A stretch of 64,000 nt of DNA from NCBI GenBank assembly GCA_024704175.1, contig CP085629.1, positions 3,472,001-3,536,000 of the forward strand. Reading direction: 5' to 3'. Numbering within the stretch: the first letter of the stretch is position 1; the number at the start of each line of letters is the position of its first letter. Under the pieces are notes generated by a model. The model was not told the DNA's origin and made no database searches. It saw only the letters and a program-made list of their open reading frames with translations. Shown here in pieces: positions 49,599-57,600 of the stretch. The position numbers and the translations under genes were made by a program. The DNA is from Paenibacillus sp. P25. GTDB lineage: Bacteria; Bacillota; Bacilli; Paenibacillales; NBRC-103111.

Positions 49599-50936
49599 TT
49601 ATAAATGCGGGTTCACGCCGCCCTGCTTCTCCAGTTCCTTGGCTTCCCGAATCGCTTTGTTCATCTGATCCTGAATCATCCGCAGCGCCGTCTGGCTATC
49701 CTTCGACTCCTTGAAGATCAAAGGCTCAAATACCGATGAGGTCATAGGATCGATAAAAGTAAGACCCGGTTTGCGCAGGGCGGGCATGGCGCTCTTTAAA
49801 GCGAACAGCGACTGCAAGTTTTTGCTCTTCAGCTCCGGCACCCCTGCCCGTACGCCTGCCGAACGGCCGGGTTGATCAGAGGGGAGCTAACCCCCAGCTT
49901 GGCCCGTTCGATTTGAACTTCGTCCGAGAGAAGATACTGGATGACCTGGAAGGCAAGATCCTTCTTTTTCGACTGATTCGTAATAAATGCACCGACCGTA
50001 TAAGGCTGGTATTTGAATTCGGGGGCCTCCGGGAAGACGGGAACGGAAGTGACGTCGAAATTCAAATCCTTGTTCTGCATCCAGCCGATCATGCTCTCTT
50101 CCACATCCACCGCCATGGCGATGCGGCCCTGCGGAAAGTCCTTCACCGTAGTAAACTGGTTGCCGGGAATATCATAAAATCTCCTGAGATTATCCACCAT
50201 CCTTACCCATTTGCCCGAAACCATCGAAGCCTTATCTTCCTCCGGATCGAGCGCCGGCTCCGCCAGCTGGTTATAGGTCAGGTAATAGGCGGGATGCTGC
50301 TGGAAGCCTTTATACGTCATTTCTCCCTCCTGCCTCGTCAGCTTTTTCGCCAGTTCATAAGCCTCGTCATACGTCATTCCCGGCTTGGGGTAATCCACTC
50401 CGAATTTATTGAAAATATCCTTGTTGTAGTACAGCAAATAATCGCTTCCCTCGAAGGGCAGGGAATACAGCTTTCCGTCCGACGAACCCGCCGACTGCCG
50501 GAGCCAGGCCGGGTCCAACCGGCCGGTGTCGAAGTTGTATTTCTGGACCAGCTCCGTCATGTCCCATTCCAGCTTGTTCCTCCTGATCGAACGGTACGTA
50601 TTCCGGCGCGCATCCTCAAGCATAATGTCGGGGATCGTTCCCGCTGCAATCAGGTCCTCATACCGCCGGTCCGGATTATCCCACTGCACATGCTTGATCT
50701 TGATATCCGGAAACCTCTTGCGGATAAACGATCAGCCGGTCAAAGTTTTCCTCCCGGGTGTACCGTTTGTTGAACAATTGATCGCCCGTAAAAATAAACA
50801 GCTCGTTATCCGCCGACTCGGAAACTTGATCCGTTTGCGGACTTGGGTCGGAAGTCGCCGGCTCGTTCCTGCAGCCCGCCAAGGCCGTAGCGCCAAAGCC
50901 AAGCAGCAAAAATAAGGAAAGCTTCTTACCGGACAT
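49599..50936 (-). CDS. Solute-binding lipoprotein, array member 5 (two frameshifts, divergent N-lobe)
   Basis: About 445 residues. ATG at 50936 behind AAAGGAG; lipobox L-A-G-C with Cys22. The first strand N-E-L-F-I-F-T is kept but the following P-A-F-Y-V-K block of the other members is replaced by G-D-Q-L-F-N-K-R-Y-T-R-E-E-N. After a shift near 50725 the common W-D-N-P-D-R-R-Y-E-D-L-I-A-A-G-T-I-P-D-I resumes; a second shift near 49845 precedes the C-terminus K-Q-G-G-V-N-P-H-L. Closest to member 4. It is the first binding-protein gene after the lipoprotein trio, separated from it by 315 bp containing motif copy 7. Confidence 0.85.
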
Positions 50937-51059
50937 GAACAAAACTCCTTTCATTCCCGAATTTAGGAGACCCTAAGAAACCTTTGCGCGTTTCACGTCC
51001 GGAAAAAAGGATCATGACTGCAATCGCTTTCTTGTGGCCCTTTCTAACTTTAGTATGGA

Positions 51060-51100
51060 ACAAAATCCGAAACATTAGGGGGATTTTTTAAAGTATGGGT
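51060..51100 (-). promoter_or_regulatory. Shared motif copy 7 (variant) upstream of array member 5
   Basis: On the minus strand GCCGGAAATAACCCATA matches the upstream half of copy 6 (GCCGCAAACAACCTATA) at 14 of 17 positions, and CCCCCTAATG follows, but the gap is shorter (about 11-12 nt, within an A/T run). The second box lies in a weak stem AAAATCC/GGATTTT (51063-51069, 51081-51087). About 140 nt before the start codon at 50936. Confidence 0.45.
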
Positions 51101-51186
51101 TATTTCCGGCATCTCGCCATCTTGCGGTTTCTGCCTAATGGAAGGGGATCAACTTGGGGGAAAAGGGGGCAGGCGAACCCACGGCG

Positions 51187-51210
51187 TAACCCGGCCTTCC
51201 GGCCGGGTTA
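51187..51210. other. Perfect 10-bp hairpin downstream of the lipoprotein trio
   Basis: TAACCCGGCC (51187-51196) and GGCCGGGTTA (51201-51210) around a TTCC loop, 42 bp after the stop of the last lipoprotein gene. There is no T-run, so it is either a weak terminator or an mRNA 3'-end stabiliser. Confidence 0.6.
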
Positions 51211-51251
51211 TATGCAAGGTAGCCCGCCTGATGCACTGCTGCGAGGAGTAG

Positions 51252-51956
51252 TCAGGGCTTGCTTCCGGCCGCCCACTGAACGGCGGCATCGAAGAGCTTC
51301 CAGCCGTTCTCCGTCTGGTTGATTTCTTCGCCGTCGACCAGATAAAAGTAGACCTGGCGAGCCGGCGGCGGCTCGTTATCCATGTTCTTCGCGCCTTTCT
51401 CGAAGGCGCAGATGACGGCTCTGCGGGCGTCGCCTAAGGCGGAGGCGATCACCGTGCCCTCCCCGCCCGGAACGATAAAGCCGATTTTCCCGTCCTGCTT
51501 ATACACGTCCACGCTGCCCTGCAGCCCGGCCGCCATCGGATGACCGGCCGCCTGGATCGCCACCGATTTACCGCTGAAGTCGCCGTTGTCCTCATCGGTC
51601 GCTTTGCCCGACAGACGGATATCGCCCAAATTTTGCGATTCGGCATAAATGACCGGCACCGGAGAAGCCTTGAGCTTGTTACCAACCTTGCCGGAGTTGA
51701 CAGTGGAGCTGACGAAGACAAGGGTATGCCCCGTCGCATTATCCGCCTTCAGCTCTTTGTCCGTAACCACGGCGACCTCATAGCCGAGCTGCTTCAAATG
51801 CTTGATCGTGATCGCGTCTCCGCCTTCTTCCCTGCCCACAAACAGCGCTTTTTTGCCCTTGCTCGAAGCTCCCTGATCCCCTCCTGCCGGCGACGTGCAT
51901 GCCGCCGCCAGCATTAGGATCATAAGGATGACAAGAACGTTCCCGACCCGTTTCAT
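51252..51956 (-). CDS. ThuA/GATase-like lipoprotein C
   Basis: Intact, about 234 residues. Signal M-K-R-V-G-N-V-L with lipobox A-A-A-C (Cys20) and a very short linker. The single domain runs K-G-K-K-A-L-F-V-G-R-E-E-G-G-D, L-K-Q-L-G-Y-E-V-A-V-V-T, L-V-F-V-S-S-T-V-N-S-G-K-V, H-P-M-A-A-G-L-Q-G-S-V-D-V-Y, C-A-F-E-K-G-A-K-N and N-G-W-K-L-F-D-A-A-V-Q-W-A. The alternation of strands and the overall fold recall ThuA-like class I glutamine amidotransferase folds, but no catalytic Cys-His pair is visible. Start ATG 51956 behind GGAGG. Paralogous to the two genes directly upstream. Confidence 0.88.
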   Translation of the reverse strand: MKRVGNVLVILMILMLAAACTSPAGGDQGASSKGKKALFVGREEGGDAITIKHLKQLGYEVAVVTDKELKADNATGHTLVFVSSTVNSGKVGNKLKASPVPVIYAESQNLGDIRLSGKATDEDNGDFSGKSVAIQAAGHPMAAGLQGSVDVYKQDGKIGFIVPGGEGTVIASALGDARRAVICAFEKGAKNMDNEPPPARQVYFYLVDGEEINQTENGWKLFDAAVQWAAGSKP

Positions 51957-51984
51957 GATTCGCCGCACCTCCTAGGGGCTAACG

Positions 51985-52692
51985 TTATTTTTTCCCGGTC
52001 GCCCAGCGGACCGCCGCGTCGAACAGCTTCCAGCCGTTCTCGGTCTGGTTGATTTCTTCCCCTTCGAACATATAGAAGAAGACCTCCCGCGCCGCCACGG
52101 CATCGCCCTTCGCGTTCTTAGCCCCTTTCTCATAAGCGAAGATCGTCGCCTGCTGGTCCTGATTCGGCACGGTTGCGATGACAATCGCTTCTTTTCCGGG
52201 GGCAGCGTACCCCATTTTGCCGTTCGCCTTGTAGACATCAACCGTATTTTCCAGCCCGGCCGCGAGCTGATGCTTGCTGTCCTTGATTTGAATCGTTTTG
52301 GCCACATTCCCCGCGTCGAGCTTCCCGAAGCCTTCCGCCTCCGTCATCCCCGTATCGCTCGTGGATTGGGGTTCGGCGTAGATCGCGGGAATGGGCAACT
52401 TGACGAATTTATCCTTGATTTTGCCGGAATTGACCGACTCGCTGACATAGATCAGCCCGTAGCCGTTCGCCTTCTCGGTGGTGACTTCTTTGTCGGCCAG
52501 GACGGTGACCTCCATCCCGTGCACCTCCTTCAGCCGCTTAACGGTAATCGCATCGCCGCCCCCGTCTCTTCCGATGAACAGCACCTTATTGCTGCCTCCG
52601 GACGGAGCCGTAGCGGCGGGAGAACTGCTGCACGCCATCAGCGCAAGGAACAGGGTCGCCGCAGCGATCAAGCCGAGCATTCGCTTCATCAT
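51985..52692 (-). CDS. ThuA/GATase-like lipoprotein B
   Basis: Intact 235-residue lipoprotein with lipobox L-M-A-C (Cys21). Domain landmarks parallel its neighbours: N-K-V-L-F-I-G-R-D-G-G-G-D, G-L-I-Y-V-S-E-S-V-N-S-G-K-I, L-A-A-G-L-E-N-T-V-D-V-Y-K, T-I-F-A-Y-E-K-G-A-K-N, E-I-N-Q-T-E-N-G-W-K-L-F-D-A-A-V-R-W-A. The last segment is nearly identical to lipoprotein C, pointing to recent duplication. Gaps of 24-28 bp on both sides show one transcript with the permeases upstream. Confidence 0.9.
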   Translation of the reverse strand: MMKRMLGLIAAATLFLALMACSSSPAATAPSGGSNKVLFIGRDGGGDAITVKRLKEVHGMEVTVLADKEVTTEKANGYGLIYVSESVNSGKIKDKFVKLPIPAIYAEPQSTSDTGMTEAEGFGKLDAGNVAKTIQIKDSKHQLAAGLENTVDVYKANGKMGYAAPGKEAIVIATVPNQDQQATIFAYEKGAKNAKGDAVAAREVFFYMFEGEEINQTENGWKLFDAAVRWATGKK

Positions 52693-52716
52693 ATCTCTGC
52701 CTCCTTATAGATCAGT

Positions 52717-53437
52717 CTACTTGCCGCCGTTCTGTGCGGCCCACTCGATGGCGGCGTCAAACAGCTTCCAGCCGTTATCCGTCATGTTCGGGACCTGCCC
52801 GGTCGGCAGAGAGAAGAACACCTGGCGTGCGGGCACCGCTTCGTTGTTCGAATTTTTGGATCCCTTCTCATAGGCGAAGACCGTTACTTTGCGATTGCTC
52901 CCGCTTGCCTTATATTCTGCAATGACCGCCGCATCCTTGCCCGGATTGCCTGCCGTACGAAATTTTCCCTTTGTCCTTGAAAATGGCTACCGTCCCCGTC
53001 AGCCCGGCCGCCAGCGGATGTTTGGCGTCCTTGATGTCGTTCGTCACCACGCCATCCTCTTCGCCGAAGCTGGTGACGCCTGCCATCCCTATATTGCCCG
53101 CGAGCTGCGTCTTGGACAGCACGACCGGAATCGTCGACTGCTTCAGCTGATTGTTGTCAAACTTGGCCGAATTGGCGGCCGCGCTGATATAAATCACCCC
53201 GTAGCCGTTCGCCTGCTCCAGCTTGAAGCTGGCGTCGACGACGTCGAAGACTGTATAGCCTGTTTTCTTCAAGTGGCTGATGATCAAATCTTCCCCGCCT
53301 CCTTCCTTCGCCCGGACCAGAAGCACCTTCTTGGCGTTCGCCGAAGCCGCCTTCGATCCGTCCGATCCGGATGAGGAGCAAGCCGCTGCAGAAAGCGCAA
53401 GGACCAGAACCATAAGCAGGGCAAGCCATCGTTTCAT
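52717..53437 (-). CDS. ThuA/GATase-like lipoprotein A (one frameshift)
   Basis: About 240 residues. ATG 53437 follows GGAGGTTGATGCGA; lipobox A-A-A-C (Cys20). K-K-V-L-L-V-R-A-K-E-G-G-G-E, G-V-I-Y-I-S-A-A-A-N-S-A-K, H-P-L-A-A-G-L-T-G-T-V; after a shift near 52960 the frame continues N-P-G-K-D-A-A-V-I, V-F-A-Y-E-K-G-S-K-N and N-G-W-K-L-F-D-A-A-I-E-W-A, ending TAG at 52717. First of the trio after the permease genes (28-bp gap). The role is unknown; co-expression with an importer suggests a part in substrate capture at the membrane. Confidence 0.85.
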
Positions 53438-53465
53438 TCGCATCAACCTCCTAATTTTATCCGTT

Positions 53466-54428
53466 CTATTCCACAAGCCCCGTTCGTTCCACGCCTTCGA
53501 TGAACCAGCGCTGCGTGAAGGTGTACAGCAGCATCGGCGGAATGATCATCAGGAACGTCGTCGACATCTTGATCGCCTCATCCGTAACGGACGGCCCGAA
53601 CTGTTCGGCCTGCTGCCTGAGCGCCGAAGCGATCCGCGAGATGCCCATCGATAACGGCGCCGTTTCGATATCCGATAGGTACATACTCGGCAAATAGAAA
53701 TCGTTCCAGGTCCACACGAAGGAGAATAAAAAGACGACCAGAATGGCGGGCTTGGCGAGCGGCATCATCACTTTGTAAAAAATTTTGAACACATTGGCCC
53801 CGTCGATCCGGGCCGCTTCCTCCAGCTCCTTCGGCTGGGTGGAGAAGAACTGGCGGTAAATGATGACGAACAGCGCCCCCTTCAGCCCCAGGCCGAAGAA
53901 GGCAGGCACGATAATCGGATAAATCGTATTCAGAAGGCCGAGCTCCCGGGCGTAAATGATGTTCGGCAGAATCGTCACCTGCATCGGCACGATGAAGGTC
54001 AGCAGCAGGAAGAAGAACATCAGCCCCTTGAAAGGCACCTTCAGCCTCGCAAAAGCGTAGCCGGTCACCGCGCAGGAGAACGTTTGCAGCAGCGCGACGG
54101 ACAAGGACAGCGTCAGGCTGATGCTCAGCGCCTTCGGGTATTTCATCCATGCCCACGCCTCCTGCAGGTTGCCGAGATAAATCGTTCTCGGGAACCATTT
54201 GACGGACGGGTCGAGCAGGTCGTCGGCATTTTTGACCATCGTGGTCACCATGTGCAGGATCGGCTTCAAATAAATATAGGCCGTATCGAGCAAAATCAAA
54301 TAAATAAACACCTTGAACAGCGACCCTTTATCCGCTTCCCGGCCCAGAACGAGATACCGCGCTTTCCTCACCCACGGCAGCACGGCGGGCGCCTTCCCCG
54401 CTCTCGTCTTCGTTCCGATTTCGATCAT
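53466..54428 (-). CDS. Carbohydrate ABC transporter permease, MalG type
   Basis: Intact 320-residue permease. A longer than usual cytoplasmic N-terminus precedes the first membrane helix (V-F-I-Y-L-I-L-L-D-T-A near residue 42). The signature loop E-E-A-A-R-I-D-G-A lies near 215, and W-T-W-N-D-F near 252 is typical of the family. It pairs with the permease encoded just upstream. Together they are the only importer channel near the five binding proteins. The ATPase must come from elsewhere. Confidence 0.93.
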   Translation of the reverse strand: MIEIGTKTRAGKAPAVLPWVRKARYLVLGREADKGSLFKVFIYLILLDTAYIYLKPILHMVTTMVKNADDLLDPSVKWFPRTIYLGNLQEAWAWMKYPKALSISLTLSLSVALLQTFSCAVTGYAFARLKVPFKGLMFFFLLLTFIVPMQVTILPNIIYARELGLLNTIYPIIVPAFFGLGLKGALFVIIYRQFFSTQPKELEEAARIDGANVFKIFYKVMMPLAKPAILVVFLFSFVWTWNDFYLPSMYLSDIETAPLSMGISRIASALRQQAEQFGPSVTDEAIKMSTTFLMIIPPMLLYTFTQRWFIEGVERTGLVE

Positions 54429-54462
54429 ACGGCTTCACCCCTTATATAAATTTGGAAAGACG

Positions 54463-55330
54463 CTAGGCTGATTCTCTTTGCGACTTGGTCGCCCGGCTGA
54501 AGATGTAGAAGATGATAGCCAGGAAGAAGCTGATAATCAGGAAATAAATCCAGATCAGCGCGCTGTACTGCCCGTATTCGCTTTCCCTCACCCGCTGCAG
54601 AATCGGGTTCGTCGGGAAGGTGAACAGGTCGACCACCGTATAGATCATGTTCAGGAAAATAAACGGCGTCATCGCCGGAAGCGTGATTTTCCAGAAGGTT
54701 TCCCATGGACCCGCACCGTCGATCCGCGCCGCCTCATACGCCGAGTTTGAGATCGTCTGCCGGCCGCCGAGGAAGATCAGAATTTGCACCCCCGAGTACC
54801 ACAGGATCAGCACGAACGAATCGAGGATCCCGATCAGCGGGCCGGACCAGGTGGCGGACAGGTTGGCCTTGATCAGGCCGGACACGTTGTACTTCGACAT
54901 AAAGCCGAGGTCGCCCTCGCCCTCCGTGAGGAATTCCTTCACCACCTCCCCGGTCGACAGGATGACGGGCAGGAAGAAGATCGCGCGGAAAAAGGTGCGC
55001 CCGGCGAACTTCTGGTTCAGAATGATGGCGACCATCAGGGCGAATACGACGATAATCGGAATCATGAACAGCGCCTGCCGCAGAAACGGCAAGAGGTCAT
55101 TATAGAGAATGCTTGCCGTTCTCGAACAGAATGTAACGGTAATGGGTCAATCCCACAAACTGCGTCGACGAGCTTGTCGCCGTGATCGTTACCTTCTGGA
55201 AGCTCATGAAGAGCGAGTAGCCCAAGGGGAAAGCCATGAACACCAGGAACCCGATAAACCACGGGGCGATGAACAGCGCTCCTTCCAAATAGTCGATCAC
55301 AGACGCCTTCAGTCTGAGCTTCCTGTTCAT
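54463..55330 (-). CDS. Carbohydrate ABC transporter permease, MalF type (one frameshift)
   Basis: About 289 residues. M-N-R-K-L-R-L-K-A-S at 55330, first helix F-I-A-P-W-F-I-G-F-L-V-F, then a shift near 55105 after F-E-N-G-K, continuing L-P-F-L-R-Q-A-L-F-M-I-P. The coupling loop is Y-E-A-A-R-I-D-G-A-G. The start ATG overlaps the stop of the DUF5696 gene (ATGA at 55330-55327), so importer and DUF5696 protein are translationally coupled, which argues for joint function. Confidence 0.9.
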
Positions 55331-57600
55331 CGCTTGCCCCCTCCTTGAACGACAACGAAGTTTTGGGCCGGCACGACCAGATCGCCGCTGCGGTAAGGCT
55401 CCAGCCGGTAATTGACGATGATCCGCTTGCCGTTTCCGTATTCGGTTTCCTTGACGTTATCGGCCAGCGTCCTGTGCCCGGTAATGAACTGGCCCTGCAC
55501 GTCGCCGAGCGCTTCGTTGTACCGTTTATACTGCTCCGCCGCGAACGTCTCCCAATTCGTAAACTGCGTATTGTAATACCGGATCCCATAAGCGTTCACG
55601 TATTCCTTCGTATCGGCCCGCGTGAAGATGAACGACGGCACGGCGCCGTATTCGATATCGCGCAGGAAGTCGTTCACGTCCTCCTGCCGGTTGTTCGCAT
55701 ATTCCGAGGCATACGATACGAGACCGTGGACGGCGATCTGCACGAACGGAACGGCTTCATCCGTGAATAAATCGTAGGAATCGTCGTAGACGAGATTCTG
55801 GATGTGGCCCACGTAAGGCGGCGCATATAGGTTGGAGGCCCGGCCCTGCACGCCGCCGAGCGTTTCCTTCACGCTCTTCAGCATCTGCTCCTGTACGTCC
55901 CTGGCTCCGTCCCGGGGCGAGCCGAATCCCGAATTATAATCGCTGAACAGCCGCTGCCCGATGGTGTTAAAAGAAAGTCCGTCGACGCCCAACGCTTTAT
56001 ACTGCTCCAGCTCTTTCTTCACGGCCCCAAGTGCGAATTTATTGCTGACGACCGCCACCCGCTCGTTGTTGTACAGGGCGTTCAAATTCAATTGGCGGCC
56101 GGCCAAATTGACCATCGCGTGAAACTTCGGGTCGAACCCTCCGGCACCCGTATTGTTCAGCCCGTACTCCGCCTCCAGATACACCGGATAACCGTAGCTG
56201 TGGGCGTGATCGATGAAGGCCTTCATCCCTTCGTTGCCGCCGATCCGCGAATCGACCGGGAACGTGGCCCCCAAGGAGCTGTAGCCGCCCTTTTGCCAGC
56301 CCTTATAGGTCAGCGACATGCTCGGAATGCCCTTCTCCCGCAAGGCATCGACGATCCGGACGGCGTCCGACGTATTCGTCAGATTGAGGTAGCGGTCGGT
56401 CACCACGCCCTTCTCCCGGTCCGCCCCGATGATGTCGACATGCAGCGGAAGATTCGGACTTCCGGCGGCCGCCGGCTTGACCCCCTTCTCGCTCATCAGA
56501 TAACCGCGATATGTTTGGGCCATCCCTACATAATCCGTTTTCGCCGAATCCAAAATATAGTAGCGCACAACCCGGTCGGCGCCGAACAGCTCCTCCCGGT
56601 TGTAGTCGACGAACCCCCACTGGTCCGGAGAATTGCGGCTCGAGAACTGCAGGAAGCTGGCCCGGAAATTCATCTGCGCCGCCACCCAGTTGTAGCTGCT
56701 CAGTACGCCGGAAGGCGCAGCGACGATGTTCGCGTACTCTTCACCGTCATGGAGGACGGCAAGGAACCCCTTGGAGCCGTTCTTCATGCCGAAGACCGGC
56801 ATCACGATCCGGTTCCGGTTGTTGCTTAGGCCCGCGAAGGTGTTGTCCTGGCCGTAGACGCTCTCGTCATACAGCTTGTTCACGTTGAGCTGGTTGTCTT
56901 TGAAGCGGATGAGCGCCCCCGAGCCGTCGGGAATCAGCATGTAGCCGTCCTGGCCGGCGGAATAATCGGCGCCGAAGAACGGGAACAGCCTCACCCAGAT
57001 GAGGCCCATCTTCGTTTCCTTGATCCCTTCGCGGACGATCCTGGTCTCGACGTAATCCTGCGAGATCCGAACCTCAACGGGAATCGTGAACCCGGATACC
57101 GGAAGCTCGTAGGAGAGCGAGAATCCGCCGGGAATCGGCTTCACATCCTTCACCCTGCCGCCCTCTGCGGACAAGTTCGTTTCCTTCGCCTGCAGAATGC
57201 TTTTCGAGAAATCGACGTACTGCACCATCAGCGGCGAGACCAGATGCTTCTTCCAGGTTTCGGAGATCTTCTCCCCGGCCCAATAGTCCGGATTCGGATA
57301 GGAGCGGTAGACGTTGCCGTTCCGCTTGTCTTCCACGATAAAATGGCCGGTCCGGTCATTCATCCTGAGACGCAGCGTTTCGGTTTCGGCCACGTTCTTG
57401 AACTCGCTTTCCTTCGGCAGCTCGGAAGGCTTACCGTTTTGCGGAGCGGATGCACCCTCCTGTCCCGCCCCGACGGCGGTGTGCTCCCCGTCCGGCGCTT
57501 TGAACTCGATTTTTACATGCGTCACCAGATAGAAAGCGGCGATCAGGACCAGAATGCTGACGATGGCGGCGGTTTTATTCATTTTGTGAATCCATGTCAT
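55327..57600 (-). CDS. DUF5696 membrane-anchored extracellular protein
   Basis: Intact 757 residues. One N-terminal membrane anchor (A-A-I-V-S-I-L-V-L-I-A-A-F-Y-L-V, residues 11-26), a linker, an N-terminal beta-rich domain (T-E-T-L-R-L-R-M-N-D-R-T-G-H-F) and a large region that looks like a (beta/alpha)8 glycosidase-like barrel (D-G-Y-M-L-I-P-D-G-S-G-A-L-I, L-P-L-H-V-D-I-I-G-A, S-L-T-Y-K-G-W, Y-P-V-Y-L-E-A-E-Y-G-L-N, G-V-D-G-L-S-F-N-T-I-G). This family regularly accompanies sugar importers of this kind but has no assigned activity that I know of. Overlapping start/stop codons with both neighbours. A surface glycosidase or a chaperone for binding proteins are possible roles. Confidence 0.85.
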   Translation of the reverse strand: MTWIHKMNKTAAIVSILVLIAAFYLVTHVKIEFKAPDGEHTAVGAGQEGASAPQNGKPSELPKESEFKNVAETETLRLRMNDRTGHFIVEDKRNGNVYRSYPNPDYWAGEKISETWKKHLVSPLMVQYVDFSKSILQAKETNLSAEGGRVKDVKPIPGGFSLSYELPVSGFTIPVEVRISQDYVETRIVREGIKETKMGLIWVRLFPFFGADYSAGQDGYMLIPDGSGALIRFKDNQLNVNKLYDESVYGQDNTFAGLSNNRNRIVMPVFGMKNGSKGFLAVLHDGEEYANIVAAPSGVLSSYNWVAAQMNFRASFLQFSSRNSPDQWGFVDYNREELFGADRVVRYYILDSAKTDYVGMAQTYRGYLMSEKGVKPAAAGSPNLPLHVDIIGADREKGVVTDRYLNLTNTSDAVRIVDALREKGIPSMSLTYKGWQKGGYSSLGATFPVDSRIGGNEGMKAFIDHAHSYGYPVYLEAEYGLNNTGAGGFDPKFHAMVNLAGRQLNLNALYNNERVAVVSNKFALGAVKKELEQYKALGVDGLSFNTIGQRLFSDYNSGFGSPRDGARDVQEQMLKSVKETLGGVQGRASNLYAPPYVGHIQNLVYDDSYDLFTDEAVPFVQIAVHGLVSYASEYANNRQEDVNDFLRDIEYGAVPSFIFTRADTKEYVNAYGIRYYNTQFTNWETFAAEQYKRYNEALGDVQGQFITGHRTLADNVKETEYGNGKRIIVNYRLEPYRSGDLVVPAQNFVVVQGGGKR

